A DNA stretch of 64,000 nt from DASUVM01 sp963704675 (GCA_963704675.1 OY969928.1:806001-870000); one strand, 5' to 3'; shown: positions 52,187 to 60,270, numbered from the stretch's first letter. Numbers and translations are program-made. The notes: generated by a model not told the origin, from the letters alone.

Positions 52187-52420
52187 ATGGCTGACGACGT
52201 AAAAGCTTACGCACACACGAACTCTAAGGGTGTCACATATCACCTTCACAAAAAAGATGTCGTGCTTCGTGGTGGTAAAAACCAAACAATTTATTTCTTT
52301 TGCAAAGACGAAAAAGGTGCAAAAGGTGAACCAACTGGATTACCAGAGGGTTACACTGTTACCGAAAACAAGAAGAACGGTTTCTTAACAGTTAAGAAAA
52401 TTCGAAAAGAAGAAGCTTAA
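52187..52420 (+). CDS. Small basic conserved-looking protein
   Basis: A 77-residue protein with a very strong ribosome site, AAAAGGAGG, nine bases before ATG 52187. It is lysine-rich with a pattern of strands (GVTYHLHKKDVVLRGG, TIYFFCKDEKG, GYTVTENKKNGFLTVKKI). I do not know the family. The strong site suggests high expression, which would fit a nucleic-acid or ribosome-associated protein. An 18-bp perfect palindrome AAGAAGCTTAAGCTTCTT straddles the stop codon, and a terminator follows 70 bases later. Confidence 0.7.
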   Translation: MADDVKAYAHTNSKGVTYHLHKKDVVLRGGKNQTIYFFCKDEKGAKGEPTGLPEGYTVTENKKNGFLTVKKIRKEEA

Positions 52421-52487
52421 GCTTCTTGCGGGCTCGCGGCTGGTAATGCTACACTTATAGCAAACAAACAGCGGAGTTCAAAAAAAG

Positions 52488-52522
52488 GAATCCGGTTGTT
52501 TATAACGGCCGGGTTCTTTTTT
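52488..52522 (+). terminator. Intrinsic terminator of the small basic protein gene
   Basis: GAATCCGG and CCGGGTTC (8 bp, one wobble) with an A-run before and TTTTTT after, so the pairing extends through A/T. Confidence 0.85.
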
Positions 52523-52605
52523 GGTGGATTGATTAACCGGAGTTCCGGTTTATTAGGCACGTTTTGCAACTTCTGTTAGGCTAGAAGCATAAGCAAGGAG
52601 GTTAT

Positions 52606-53025
52606 ATGGACGAACAGGACCAGCAACAAACAACCGAAGTTCGTGAAACAACAACGCGAAATGCCGGGGGTAATGCGGCCAGTAAACAAACGGTGACGAG
52701 TACGAGCTCTAATGCTGCAGTACAGACAGCACCTGGCCCAGTTATTGCTGCGCGCGTCGTATATTATCTTGGTGGAGCTTTAACACTATTGTTGGTGGTT
52801 CGGTTTATTCTGGCACTGTTTGGCGCGAATCGCGATAACCCATTTGCGAGTTTTATCTTTGATATCAGTGCGGTATTCGTGTGGCCTTTCTTCGGACTCT
52901 TTAACTATGAACCAAGTTACGGCACCTCGCAGCTGGAACTTGGTACGGTGGTAGCAATCATTATTTATGCTATTTTAACTATTGGCATTGCTAAACTCTT
53001 TACACTGACGAGGCGGAATACCTAG
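52606..53025 (+). CDS. YggT-family membrane protein
   Basis: A 139-residue protein preceded by AAGGAGG. The first 45 residues are a Gln/Thr/Asn-rich disordered segment. Two membrane helices follow, with the YggT-like stretch RFILALFGANRDNPFASFIFDISAVFVWPFFGLF between and around them. YggT proteins are linked to osmotic tolerance and cell division placement in other bacteria. The role here is inferred from family only. Confidence 0.75.
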   Translation: MDEQDQQQTTEVRETTTRNAGGNAASKQTVTSTSSNAAVQTAPGPVIAARVVYYLGGALTLLLVVRFILALFGANRDNPFASFIFDISAVFVWPFFGLFNYEPSYGTSQLELGTVVAIIIYAILTIGIAKLFTLTRRNT

Positions 53026-53088
53026 GACTTATTCGTTGATCTTGTGAAGATAACGAATTATAATCTGCTGCAGAAACTATAATCTCTT

Positions 53089-54642
53089 ATGTTACGAAAA
53101 AAAGTAAAAGCTGGCCTGACAAATATTGCCGGCATTATTCCGGCAAGCAAAGGCCCTGATGAATTGTTGGGGCAACTGTTTCAGGATGTTCAATTGAAGC
53201 GGATTCACCCCGACGGTAAAACATTTGTTGATCTTGTTTCGAAAAAAGATTTGCGACAAATAGCAAAAGCCTATGAACGTGCTCGTCAAGCTCCTAATTT
53301 TGATCTGGAAGCTTTTTTAAAGGCTAATTTTCAAGATTATGCTACTGGCCCACAATATACTGCCAGTGATAAACGTAGTGCTGCCGAGCATATCGACACG
53401 CTTTGGTCGGTCTTAACCCGGCAAACATATCTTAATAAGGGTTCACTCATGGCTTTGCCGTATCCTTATATTGTGCCGGGCGGGCGTTTTACGGAGCAAT
53501 TTTACTGGGACACATATTTCATCATGCTTGGTCTTGGTACAACCGGACACATCGACGAAATCGAAGATATGATGAAGAATTACGCTTATATGATTCGTAA
53601 GCTCGGTTTCATTCCCACGGCAAATCGCACATATCTTTTAAGCCGATCGCATCCACCGTTTTTTGCTAAGATGGTACGATTGTTGGCCCAATACAAGGGC
53701 AAACGTGTCTATCTACAGTATCTGCCGTACTTATTAGCTGAATATCGTTTTTGGATGAAAGGTGCGCGCTACATTAATGACGATCGTATCGCTTGGCGGC
53801 GTGTTGTTCGAATGCCAAATGGTACGCTTTTGAACCGCTACTTCGATGCTAAAATGACACCGCGGCCCGAGAGCTATCGTGAAGACGTTGAGACTGCTGC
53901 AAAAGCTCCTGAACGGATCGCTAGTCAAGTTTACCTTGATCTTCGTGCTGGCGCAGAGTCGGGCTGGGATTATTCCTCACGTTGGTTCAAAGACTCTAAT
54001 CGAATTGAAACGATTCATACCACCGATATTGTACCAGTTGACCTTAACTGCTTGCTTTATGAGCTTGAACAGACTATCTCGCATACTTATCGTATTCTCA
54101 AACAAGGTTTATTGGCTAAACGTTTTGAAGCGCAGGCCGCTGCTCGCGCAGAGGCAATTCGTACCTATTGTTGGTCAGACGAAAAAAACTTTTATGTCGA
54201 TTACGATTTTGTGGCCAATAGACAAAAAGATAGCCTGACGCTGGCCGGTATGTTCCCACTTTATGCACGAGTGGCTACCCCCGAACAGGCAACAGCAGCC
54301 TCAAATGTCTTGCAAAGCCGTTTCATGAAGCCGCTCGGCCTGACGACCACTTTAGTTGATTCTGGTCAGCAGTGGGATGCGCCGAATGGCTGGGCGCCAT
54401 TACAGTGGGTGTCGGTACAAGGCTTAAGAAACTACGGCTTAAATCATTTAGCCGATGAGGTTAAGCAACGTTGGCTTAATGGTAACCTTGCGATCTATAA
54501 TAAAAATTACAAGTTTGTCGAAAAATACGATGTTTATGATGGCGCCAGTGCCAGTGGTGGTGAGTATGAGCTACAAGATGGCTTTGGTTGGACGAATGGC
54601 GTGTTTTTAGCGCTAAACGATAAACAGGGGCGTCAGAGCTAA
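53089..54642 (+). CDS. Alpha,alpha-trehalase (GH37)
   Basis: A 517-residue protein that splits trehalose into two glucoses. Both family signatures are present: PGGRFTEQFYWDTYF near residue 128 and QWDAPNGWAPLQW near 428. The general-acid Asp (in AGAESGWDYSSRW) and the late GGGEYELQDGFGWTNG-type region are also recognisable (GEYELQDGFGWTNGV). No signal peptide is seen, so it is cytoplasmic like TreF. The -10 box TATAAT (53078-53083) lies five bases before the ATG, giving a leaderless message. It complements the glucosidases at 0.7-3.6 kb. Confidence 0.93.
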   Translation: MLRKKVKAGLTNIAGIIPASKGPDELLGQLFQDVQLKRIHPDGKTFVDLVSKKDLRQIAKAYERARQAPNFDLEAFLKANFQDYATGPQYTASDKRSAAEHIDTLWSVLTRQTYLNKGSLMALPYPYIVPGGRFTEQFYWDTYFIMLGLGTTGHIDEIEDMMKNYAYMIRKLGFIPTANRTYLLSRSHPPFFAKMVRLLAQYKGKRVYLQYLPYLLAEYRFWMKGARYINDDRIAWRRVVRMPNGTLLNRYFDAKMTPRPESYREDVETAAKAPERIASQVYLDLRAGAESGWDYSSRWFKDSNRIETIHTTDIVPVDLNCLLYELEQTISHTYRILKQGLLAKRFEAQAAARAEAIRTYCWSDEKNFYVDYDFVANRQKDSLTLAGMFPLYARVATPEQATAASNVLQSRFMKPLGLTTTLVDSGQQWDAPNGWAPLQWVSVQGLRNYGLNHLADEVKQRWLNGNLAIYNKNYKFVEKYDVYDGASASGGEYELQDGFGWTNGVFLALNDKQGRQS

Positions 54643-54933
54643 GTTGCATCGCTACTATAATTTTCGTTAGATTAAATAAAGTGAATACCCCGCTGGTGGC
54701 GAGGCACTCACTTTGAGTGCTCGGCCACCTACGGGGGTGATTGAAGAGTTCGCCACCCAGAGCGGTGTCGTAGCCACGGTGATGGTCGGGCCTGGGTTTG
54801 TTTCCTTGTTTTTGTTAGAGATTACAAGTCCCAAGATATGCCGTCTTTTTTGTTTTGTCAAACAACACCCCGCTGGTGTGGGGTGGTTTAGGTGTCAACT
54901 ATTTACAAAACTTGAAGTTATAATATAATCTTA

Positions 54934-55098
54934 ATGCTTGAGGCGAGTAGCGAAAGAGTTTTCATGGTTAACAAACCGGCAGAAGAACCTCAACCGGGGG
55001 ATGTGCCCATCGAAAGAACAGTGTATGACAGAGAGGAGCAAACGGAAGTGACGGAGGTGGTTGCAGGTAAACCAAAATCCTCGCCAAAGAAAAAATAG
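54934..55098 (+). CDS. Small charged, probably disordered protein
   Basis: A 54-codon frame from ATG 54934 (or 44 codons from ATG 54964). The upstream overlapping TATAAT boxes (54919-54929) lie 4-9 bases before the first ATG. The protein is dense in Glu, Lys and Pro, starts MLEASSERVFMVNKP and ends in KPKSSPKKK. It has no hydrophobic core and no family I know. Support comes only from the promoter and clean frame. Confidence 0.45.
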   Translation: MLEASSERVFMVNKPAEEPQPGDVPIERTVYDREEQTEVTEVVAGKPKSSPKKK

Positions 55099-55168
55099 GT
55101 ATACTGTAGTATACGCCGATTGAGCTTTCTCTATTCCACTTAACTATTGAGTCTACTCACCCAGGCAC

Positions 55169-55200
55169 GCTCCTCGGTATCATTCAGGGTACCGAGGAGC
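55169..55200. terminator. Perfect 11-bp hairpin after the small charged protein gene
   Basis: GCTCCTCGGTA and TACCGAGGAGC pair exactly around a 10-base loop. No clear T-run follows on either strand. The rest of 55201-55440 holds no gene I can support. Confidence 0.5.
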
Positions 55201-55440
55201 ACATCCCATTTTGGTATATGGCATGGCCTGTAGGTCTATAGTATATAGTAAGCCAATGAACTGCTTACTTATTGGCAAGGCTATTTCACTAGTGGATTAG
55301 CTGGATATCGCTAACACTCTTCCGCTCTCTTCAAAAGGAAAATACCTCTTCAAGGTGCTTTCTTTTCTGGCGTTCGCTACGCTGAACCAGCGACTATTGT
55401 GTCTGACGACCCAAGTCGCTAGTTCGATCTTGGTACCTCA

Positions 55441-55490
55441 ACCAATGAAAATAGCTCTATCTAATGACAGAGAGAGCTATTTTCATTGGT
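55441..55490 (-). terminator. Hairpin downstream of tRNA-Ile2 whose stem includes the tRNA ACCA end
   Basis: 55441-55458 and 55473-55490 pair perfectly over 18 bp. Read on the minus strand, the first arm begins with the ACCA end of the tRNA, and the second arm contains ATTTTCA. It is an intrinsic-terminator-like element whose stem runs into the mature tRNA. Confidence 0.7.
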
Positions 55491-55563
55491 GGGGCTGGCT
55501 GGATTCGAACCAGCGACCAAGCGGTTATGAGCCGCCTGCTCTAGGCCTCTGAGCTACAGCCCC
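55487..55563 (-). tRNA. tRNA-Ile2 (anticodon CAU, read as lysidine-modified)
   Basis: Minus strand: acceptor GGGGCTG pairs with CAGCCCC, then A and an encoded CCA. The anticodon loop is CTCATAA, the T-arm CTGG-TTCGAAT-CCAG. The anticodon stem, variable region and T-arm (AGGCGGCTCATAACCGCT, TTGGTCGCTGG) closely match E. coli tRNA-Ile2, which argues for Ile2 and not elongator Met. TilS would be needed to modify the C34. Confidence 0.85.
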
Positions 55564-55778
55564 TCGTCGGAGCCGACTGTCGACATCCACTTTCAAGTAA
55601 AACTTGAAAGCTCCTGTCTTTCGTCGTCTCCTCCTCTCAAATTCAAAACAACTCATTGTTTTGAATTTGTAGGGTTTGCTCCCGCAAACCTGAAAGGACG
55701 ACATTAGTATAACAGATTGTTGTCGATTCAGCAGAGAGAGATTACAATAAAAACAGTAATTTATAAAAATACAAATAT

Positions 55779-56207
55779 ATGATCCAGAAACTTCAGCAAA
55801 TGATTATCCGCATATGGCGGCGTGTCAGTTTAAGTGGTGCGGTTGGCATTGCAGTAGTTTTGATTATTTTATGGCTAGTCGCAAACTCAATTGTGGCTAT
55901 TCAAAACAATTTTCAACGTCAAGTTGAGCTTGATAATATGAAGCAAGAAGTTGCACTCATACAACTTGAAAACGAAACTGCTGAATTTCAAAATGAGTAC
56001 TACAAAACTAATGAATATTTAGATTTAAGGGCGCGACAACTTCTCGGTAAAGCTTCACCTGGTGAAAAAGTAGTCATCTTGCCACCACCAGCCTCAATGG
56101 CGCCAAAGTCAGCTGAGGAACCGGTGTATCGCACGGCCATGCAAAATCGTTCAAACCTTGAACAATGGTTCTACTTTTTATTTAGTGAGAAGAAAGAAGT
56201 GCAGTAA
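55779..56207 (+). CDS. FtsB/DivIC-like septum formation initiator
   Basis: A 142-residue protein. One membrane helix (about residues 22-40) is followed by a coiled coil (NNFQRQVELDNMKQEVALIQLENETAEFQNEYYKT) and the family's YLDLRARQLLGKASPGEKVVIL segment. It would join FtsL and FtsQ in the divisome outside the cytoplasmic membrane. The C-terminal 45 residues are an unassigned extension. It lies between two tRNA genes; no ribosome site is evident. Confidence 0.8.
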   Translation: MIQKLQQMIIRIWRRVSLSGAVGIAVVLIILWLVANSIVAIQNNFQRQVELDNMKQEVALIQLENETAEFQNEYYKTNEYLDLRARQLLGKASPGEKVVILPPPASMAPKSAEEPVYRTAMQNRSNLEQWFYFLFSEKKEVQ

Positions 56208-56369
56208 TTTGTTAGAACCTCTACCTTCCTTTCGATTCCCGCTTTCATGCAGTGAGCCGTAGGCTCTCCGGTTGCGCCCCCACCTTTTAGTCACTGAAAG
56301 AAAGACAGAGGCTCGAACGGCACGTTAGCTTGCAATATAAGGTGCAAAATGTTATCTTACAAAGTACGA

Positions 56370-56447
56370 CGCGGGGTAGAGCAGCCCGGTTAGCTCGTGT
56401 GGCTCATAACCACAAGGTCGTAGGTTCAAATCCTACCCCCGCTACCA
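56370..56447 (+). tRNA. Initiator tRNA-fMet (anticodon CAU)
   Basis: Position 1 (C) faces T at 72, the unpaired 1:72 end typical of initiators. The acceptor GCGGGG pairs with CCCCGC. D-arm GAGCAGCCCGGTTAGCTC, anticodon loop CTCATAA and T-arm GTAGG-TTCAAAT-CCTAC agree closely with E. coli tRNA-fMet. CCA is encoded. The anticodon stem is TGTGG/CCACA, so the usual run of three G-C pairs is interrupted by a T-A pair. Confidence 0.93.
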
Positions 56448-56487
56448 TGAAAAAATACTTAGTGAAGCTAGGTATTTTTTCATGGTA
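56443..56487 (+). terminator. Terminator hairpin of tRNA-fMet, stem including the tRNA TACCA end
   Basis: TACCATGAAAAAATACTTAG and its complement pair over 20 bp (one wobble) around the loop tgaag. The T6 run lies inside the descending arm. The ascending arm starts two bases before the encoded CCA of the tRNA. Confidence 0.8.
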
Positions 56488-56777
56488 TTGAGATGATTGA
56501 ACCTGCGGCCGATAGGCATAACTGCCAGTGGCATACGATGTTAAAAGCTTGGCCGAGCGGGTGAGCCGTAGGCGAACGTAGAGCGAGCAAGATAACCGTA
56601 GGTTCAAATCTGTTTATGCTTCTAAATTATAGGATAGCCCCATATCGCTGGGGCTAGCGCCGGATTGGTTGCCGGAGCCTCGGAGGCTGAGCTAAGGTTG
56701 TGCGGTAAAGGTTTTATGAAAGTAAGGTTGACTTCTTGGTTCTTGGATGAATTCCGGTTAAGAGAGTGAGGGCAAAA
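56488..56777. other. Stretch without a supported gene, with GC-rich hairpins
   Basis: Contains AGCCCC/GGGGCT (near 56636-56655), a nested GCC/GGC-rich hairpin pair just after it, and a degenerate tRNA-like segment (about 56513-56620) rejected below. The 13-base word gtgagccgtaggc at about 56556 also occurs near 56252. No frame has a ribosome site. Confidence 0.4.
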
Positions 56778-56900
56778 CTATTTTTTTGGTTTTTCGAGTA
56801 AAAAAACTATCATTGCCAAGCTCCAACAGAGCATAACGATCTCTAGGGCGTCAAGAACAAAAGCAAGCGAGCCAAATATCATCAAGAGCCATACAAGCAC
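56778..56900 (-). CDS. 40-residue single-helix membrane protein
   Basis: A minus-strand frame of 40 codons from GTG 56900, with AGGAGG (56905-56910) four bases upstream. The peptide is one hydrophobic helix (about residues 2-34) with few charges, ending in EKPKK, so the C-terminus is cytoplasmic or membrane-adjacent. A -10-like TATAAG lies about 25 bases before the start. No family can be assigned to so short a sequence. The perfect ribosome site is the main support. Confidence 0.5.
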   Translation of the reverse strand: MLVWLLMIFGSLAFVLDALEIVMLCWSLAMIVFLLEKPKK

Positions 56901-56939
56901 GATTCCTCCTAAGCTCTGATCTTATAGTGGCATAATGTG

Positions 56940-57150
56940 GGTTTTGGTAATAGATATGCAGACTGTCATGTGAATAAAACTGCTTATAAATTCATAAAAA
57001 TAGCATCAAAAACGGCTTTTTGTAGAGTTTTAGACAACAGTTTTACTAATTACAACATATTTTAAATTTAATGTTTACTTACGTTTTATCCCTGTTTAAG
57101 TGAACCAAAATATTAACTTGGCTCATTTTGCTTCGTTTCATTCTTTAAAA
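56940..57150. other. AT-rich intergenic stretch
   Basis: No frame or clear hairpin; very AT-rich from about 56980 to 57090. It lies between the 40-residue protein (transcribed leftward) and the RRM gene (transcribed rightward) and probably holds both promoters. Confidence 0.5.
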
Positions 57151-57156
57151 ATAGGC

Positions 57157-57162
57157 TATAAT
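57157..57162 (+). promoter_or_regulatory. -10 box of the RRM protein gene
   Basis: TATAAT about 90 bases before the GTG start, giving a long leader, unlike many genes here. Confidence 0.55.
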
Positions 57163-57200
57163 AACAGATGACAAGGCTTTGGTTTGTGAACATTTCTGGA

Positions 57201-57228
57201 AACAAGTCGGGGCGGTCGACTTGTTTTT
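57201..57228 (+). promoter_or_regulatory. Terminator-like hairpin in the RRM gene leader
   Basis: AACAAGTCG and CGACTTGTT pair over 9 bp around gggcggt and run into TTTTT. It ends 25 bases before the start codon, so it can act as an attenuator. Confidence 0.65.
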
Positions 57229-57252
57229 GAAAATTAAACGGTATTTTTTGTA

Positions 57253-57570
57253 GTGAAACTATATGTAGGCAACTTGCCCTTTACAACAGCTGACGAAGAT
57301 CTTCAACAGTTGTTTGCCCAGCACGGTACTCTAGCTTCGGCAAAAGTAATGACAGACCGAGAGACTGGCCGTTCACGTGGTTTCGGATTTGTAGAATTTG
57401 AGAACGACGATGAGGCCAAAGCTGCCATCGAGGCGCTGAATAACAGCGATTTCGAAGGCCGCACGCTTGTCGTTAACGAAGCTCGTCCACGCGGAGAACG
57501 CACAACACGCCGTGAATTTAGCAACAGCGGTGGTGGCAACGGTAGCGGTAGCTTCCGTCAGCGCTACTAA
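57253..57570 (+). CDS. RNA-recognition-motif (RRM) RNA-binding protein
   Basis: A 105-residue protein from GTG 57253. One RRM fills residues 1-80: RNP2 is KLYVGNLPF and RNP1 is RGFGFVEF, with the aromatic residues that stack on RNA bases. A short Gly/Asn/Ser-rich basic tail follows, like the cyanobacterial Rbp proteins, which are cold-inducible. The leader hairpin with a T-run suggests attenuation or autoregulation. A strong terminator lies after the stop. Confidence 0.92.
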   Translation: MKLYVGNLPFTTADEDLQQLFAQHGTLASAKVMTDRETGRSRGFGFVEFENDDEAKAAIEALNNSDFEGRTLVVNEARPRGERTTRREFSNSGGGNGSGSFRQRY

Positions 57571-57583
57571 CAGAGCTATAGGC

Positions 57584-57620
57584 AACACAAATCCGCTCCT
57601 TAGGGGCGGGTTTTGTGTTT
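57584..57620. terminator. Terminator between the RRM gene and the flavoprotein gene
   Basis: AACACAAA...CCGC pairs with GCGG...TTTTGTGTT and ends in TTTTA. A/T pairing on both flanks makes it usable from both directions. Confidence 0.8.
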
Positions 57621-57623
57621 TAA

Positions 57624-58997
57624 TTATCTAATTTTGGCGCAGGCGACGCGCACCGCTTCGCTCCAGGCGGGGAAAGCGTGAATTGTGTTTGCCACTTCGC
57701 TCGCTGAAACACCTAATTGAATAGCAAGTGTCAATTCATGAATGATCTCGCCGGCATGCGGTGCAACAACAGTCGCACCAATAAGAATGCCTTGTTGGTT
57801 GGCAATAACCTTTACAAAACCATCGTTAATATCATTTACATTAGCGCGGCTAATGATACTAATGGGGGCAACTGCTTTTCTATATTCCTTAGCACGTTTT
57901 AAGCATTCCTCTTCAAGCATGCCTACCGAAGCAACCTCAGGGCGCAAAAAAGTCACACGCGGCACGGCCCGATAATCAGTTGTTAGCATTTTGCGTGAAT
58001 GTAAAACATTATGTGCAGCTAAGCGGCCTTGATAAATTGACATATGCGTGAACATAAATTGTCCCGTTACATCACCGGCAGCAAAGATATGGCTGACGCT
58101 GGTTTGCAAATTATCATTAACGGCGACACCTTGGCGTGAGTATTCAACACCGGCGTTCTCAAGGCCAAAATCAACAATCGCTTCTTTGCCAGTGGCAATC
58201 ATCAGTTCGTCTACACGTACCGAGCGCGTATTATCACCGATTTGATAGGTAACCCGCTTTGCCAGCCTTTCTTTTTCGACAGAAAGCACTTTGGCGTTTG
58301 CTAAAATACTCATGCCATTTTGTTTACTGAAAATATCAGTGAGCAATTTGCTTGTCTCTTCATCTTCGCTAGGCAGAATTCGCGGGGCAACTTCGGCTAT
58401 ATATACTTTGCTACCGAACGTTGCAAAGAGCTGGGCAAATTCGCAACCAATCGGGCCGCCACCAACGATAAAAATGGTTTTTGGCGGACGATTTAATTCC
58501 AGGGCTTCTCTATTTGTAATGTAAGGCACATCGGCCAGCCCATCAATTGGTGGAATATGAGTTTTTGAGCCTGTCGCAACAATAAAGTGAGCAGCAGTAT
58601 AGTGGCGCCGGTTAACGGTAATTTCATAAGGGCTTAAGAAGTGAGCTTCGCCCTTGATAACATCAATACCGAGCGATTCATAATATTGTTTACCCTGAGC
58701 AGCGCCAGTGCGGCGCACTACTTTATCTTTCCAGGCTTTAATACTGGGGTAGTTATAGCTGATCATGCCAGTGCGCAGGCCAAATTCACTGGCGTGCTTA
58801 GCATCAGCATAAATTTCGGCGGCATAAATCATGGCTTTGGTTGGGATGCAGCCCCAGTTTGGACATTCGCCGCCCATGCGACCGGCTTCGATCATGGCCA
58901 CGCGTTTACCGGCATTATTGGCAATTGTTGCCGCGACACTTCCCCCGGCACCGGCACCGATGACAACAAGGTCGTAGTCGAATTTTTGTTTTGGCAT
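57624..58997 (-). CDS. Pyridine nucleotide-disulfide oxidoreductase (dihydrolipoamide dehydrogenase / mercuric reductase-like)
   Basis: A 457-residue FAD enzyme. FAD site VIGAGAGGSVAATIANNAGKRVAMIEAG; redox pair GGECPNWGCIPTK; NAD(P) site IFIVGGGPIGCEFAQLFATFGSKV; second FAD motif HIFAAGDVTG; and the dimer-interface His-Glu as HAFPAWSE. The proline-substituted CPNWGC and HAFPAWSE variants are nearer to the mercuric-reductase-like branch than to true E3. No lipoyl-complex genes are nearby. It is the last gene of an operon with the ATP-cone and membrane proteins. Confidence 0.88.
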   Translation of the reverse strand: MPKQKFDYDLVVIGAGAGGSVAATIANNAGKRVAMIEAGRMGGECPNWGCIPTKAMIYAAEIYADAKHASEFGLRTGMISYNYPSIKAWKDKVVRRTGAAQGKQYYESLGIDVIKGEAHFLSPYEITVNRRHYTAAHFIVATGSKTHIPPIDGLADVPYITNREALELNRPPKTIFIVGGGPIGCEFAQLFATFGSKVYIAEVAPRILPSEDEETSKLLTDIFSKQNGMSILANAKVLSVEKERLAKRVTYQIGDNTRSVRVDELMIATGKEAIVDFGLENAGVEYSRQGVAVNDNLQTSVSHIFAAGDVTGQFMFTHMSIYQGRLAAHNVLHSRKMLTTDYRAVPRVTFLRPEVASVGMLEEECLKRAKEYRKAVAPISIISRANVNDINDGFVKVIANQQGILIGATVVAPHAGEIIHELTLAIQLGVSASEVANTIHAFPAWSEAVRVACAKIR

Positions 58998-59009
58998 AAA
59001 GAGCAGCTC

Positions 59010-59291
59010 CTATAGCATCATTCGGTGGTTCTTATATATGTATGCTGCATCGGGGTGAAGGACAGAAAGGTGTTTGCTGGCTTTGCGGCGAATATCGGCT
59101 GAAGTAATCTCGGGTTTTTGAGCGAGCCAAGGCTTGAGAGCTTTGCAGACTCTTTGGGCTATCATTTCGGCTGAACCGATAGGTGTGCGAACGCTTAAGC
59201 AACTGGCACAGATACTAACGAGTAGCTTTTGTTCGTCATAAGGTTCACCGAGGCCCGATAACCGTTTCACTATGATTGTTTCCTCATTCAT
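59010..59291 (-). CDS. Stand-alone ATP-cone domain protein
   Basis: A 93-residue protein that is essentially one ATP-cone: TIIVKRLSGLGEPYDEQKLLVSICASCL at the start and EITSADIRRKASKHLSVLHPDAAYIYKNHR at the end, the typical nucleotide-binding helices. ATP-cones normally sit on ribonucleotide reductase or on NrdR and sense ATP/dATP. Here there is neither the NrdR zinc ribbon nor a reductase. It might regulate a partner in trans. It overlaps the upstream membrane gene by ATGA. Confidence 0.75.
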   Translation of the reverse strand: MNEETIIVKRLSGLGEPYDEQKLLVSICASCLSVRTPIGSAEMIAQRVCKALKPWLAQKPEITSADIRRKASKHLSVLHPDAAYIYKNHRMML

Positions 59292-59992
59292 ATACCATTT
59301 CCAATAAATTGCTCACTGGCAATATAAAGGCCATAACAGATCATAGCGAGACCCATAAAGAATTGCCAAAAGTGTTTTCCGTCACTACGCCAACGTTGCA
59401 AGCGGGCAGGGCTGACGCCGCATGCCACGCTAATGCCAAAGATGAGTATAGGGAGGGTAACCAGCCCTATATAAGCCAACAAGCCAGTGGCAACAACAGC
59501 CGTTTCTTGGTAGGCAAGTAGACTGCCGGCCGCTAATAATAGTGGGAACGAAACGATAAGTTCTGCAAGAATCGTTAAAATACCTAAGCCGAAGGCGCTG
59601 GGTACATTACCGATAGATTCAATTTTTTTATGGAGCCAGCGAACACGCGTGCGGGGCACCCATAGGCCTGCGCCTTTGTCATTTCTAAAATAACGTAGCA
59701 TAACGAATAGGCCTGAGAGTACAACCAAACAACCACTCATAAGATGGCTGTATGAGGCATACGGCAAACTCGCCAAGAGTGAAAAGAGCATTAACAGCAA
59801 GCTGGCGGTTAATGCGACGCCGAATGCCATAGCGATAGTGAGCCGAACGGCTTTGTAATAGTCTTTTCGGCCCATGGTGCTTGTGAGCATGTGTAAAAGT
59901 GATGCGGCTGGTAGTTGTAAGCAAGCATGCAACAGCCCCGCCAGGGCGATTAAGTAAACAAGATAAGTGTTGGTGTCGTTGAGTGCAAACAT
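59288..59992 (-). CDS. Six-helix membrane protein of unknown function
   Basis: A 234-residue protein with six hydrophobic segments in two groups of three, separated by a basic loop (LWVPRTRVRWLHKKIES). The layout is reminiscent of LysE/CcdA-type small transporters, but I see no diagnostic motif. It is the first gene of the operon with the ATP-cone protein and the flavoprotein, so a redox or metal function is conceivable. The assignment stays open. Confidence 0.55.
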   Translation of the reverse strand: MFALNDTNTYLVYLIALAGLLHACLQLPAASLLHMLTSTMGRKDYYKAVRLTIAMAFGVALTASLLLMLFSLLASLPYASYSHLMSGCLVVLSGLFVMLRYFRNDKGAGLWVPRTRVRWLHKKIESIGNVPSAFGLGILTILAELIVSFPLLLAAGSLLAYQETAVVATGLLAYIGLVTLPILIFGISVACGVSPARLQRWRSDGKHFWQFFMGLAMICYGLYIASEQFIGNGI

Positions 59993-60160
59993 GTTTTTAT
60001 TTTAGATTAGAGCTTCATAACTATCATAGCGCTTATGCCGCTTAAATGTCAAAGAAGTTGTAAGAATCTGGCCTAACCGCCCTATTTCTGCTATAATCAC
60101 CGCTGTTATTGGGCATTCCAATAACAATTGAGCAAACAGAGTTTGTTCAACTTCCAAAGC

Positions 60161-60237
60161 GGCACCGTAGCTCAGCTGGTTAGAGCGTAGGACTCATAAG
60201 CCTAAGGTCACTGGTTCAAGCCCAGTCGGTGCTACCA
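60161..60237 (+). tRNA. Elongator tRNA-Met (anticodon CAU)
   Basis: GGCACCG pairs with CGGTGCT (one G-T), followed by A and an encoded CCA. D-arm GCTCAGCTGGTTAGAGC, anticodon loop CTCATAA, T-arm ACTGG-TTCAAGC-CCAGT. Its paired first base and D-arm like E. coli elongator Met distinguish it from the initiator at 56370. Confidence 0.9.
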
Positions 60238-60241
60238 TGTA

Positions 60242-60270
60242 TTGACATTTCGAAGTTTTTATGATAATGT
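60242..60270 (+). promoter_or_regulatory. Promoter of the cold-shock-domain gene
   Basis: TTGACA (60242-60247), a 17-base spacer and TAATGT (60265-60270), four bases after the tRNA end. It would give a leader of about 160 bases. Confidence 0.6.

Noticed and set aside
54713..54928. 71-codon plus-strand frame after trehalase
   Set aside because: The start lies in a repeat-rich hairpin region (CCCCGCTGGTG twice) without a ribosome site, and the protein has no coherent pattern; possibly a decayed gene.
55394..55444. tRNA-like 3' part on the plus strand (AGTCGCTAGTTCGATC, then a CTCAACCA end)
   Set aside because: The spacing from T-loop to CCA is one base short, the T-stem is mostly wobble pairs, and there is no D-arm or matching acceptor. 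The ACCA is explained by the palindrome with tRNA-Ile2.
56513..56620. tRNA-like segment with GGCATAA/TTATGCT acceptor-like pairing and GGTTCAAAT
   Set aside because: It is too long, T-stem pairing fails, no CCA follows and no anticodon arm is clear; at most a decayed tRNA.
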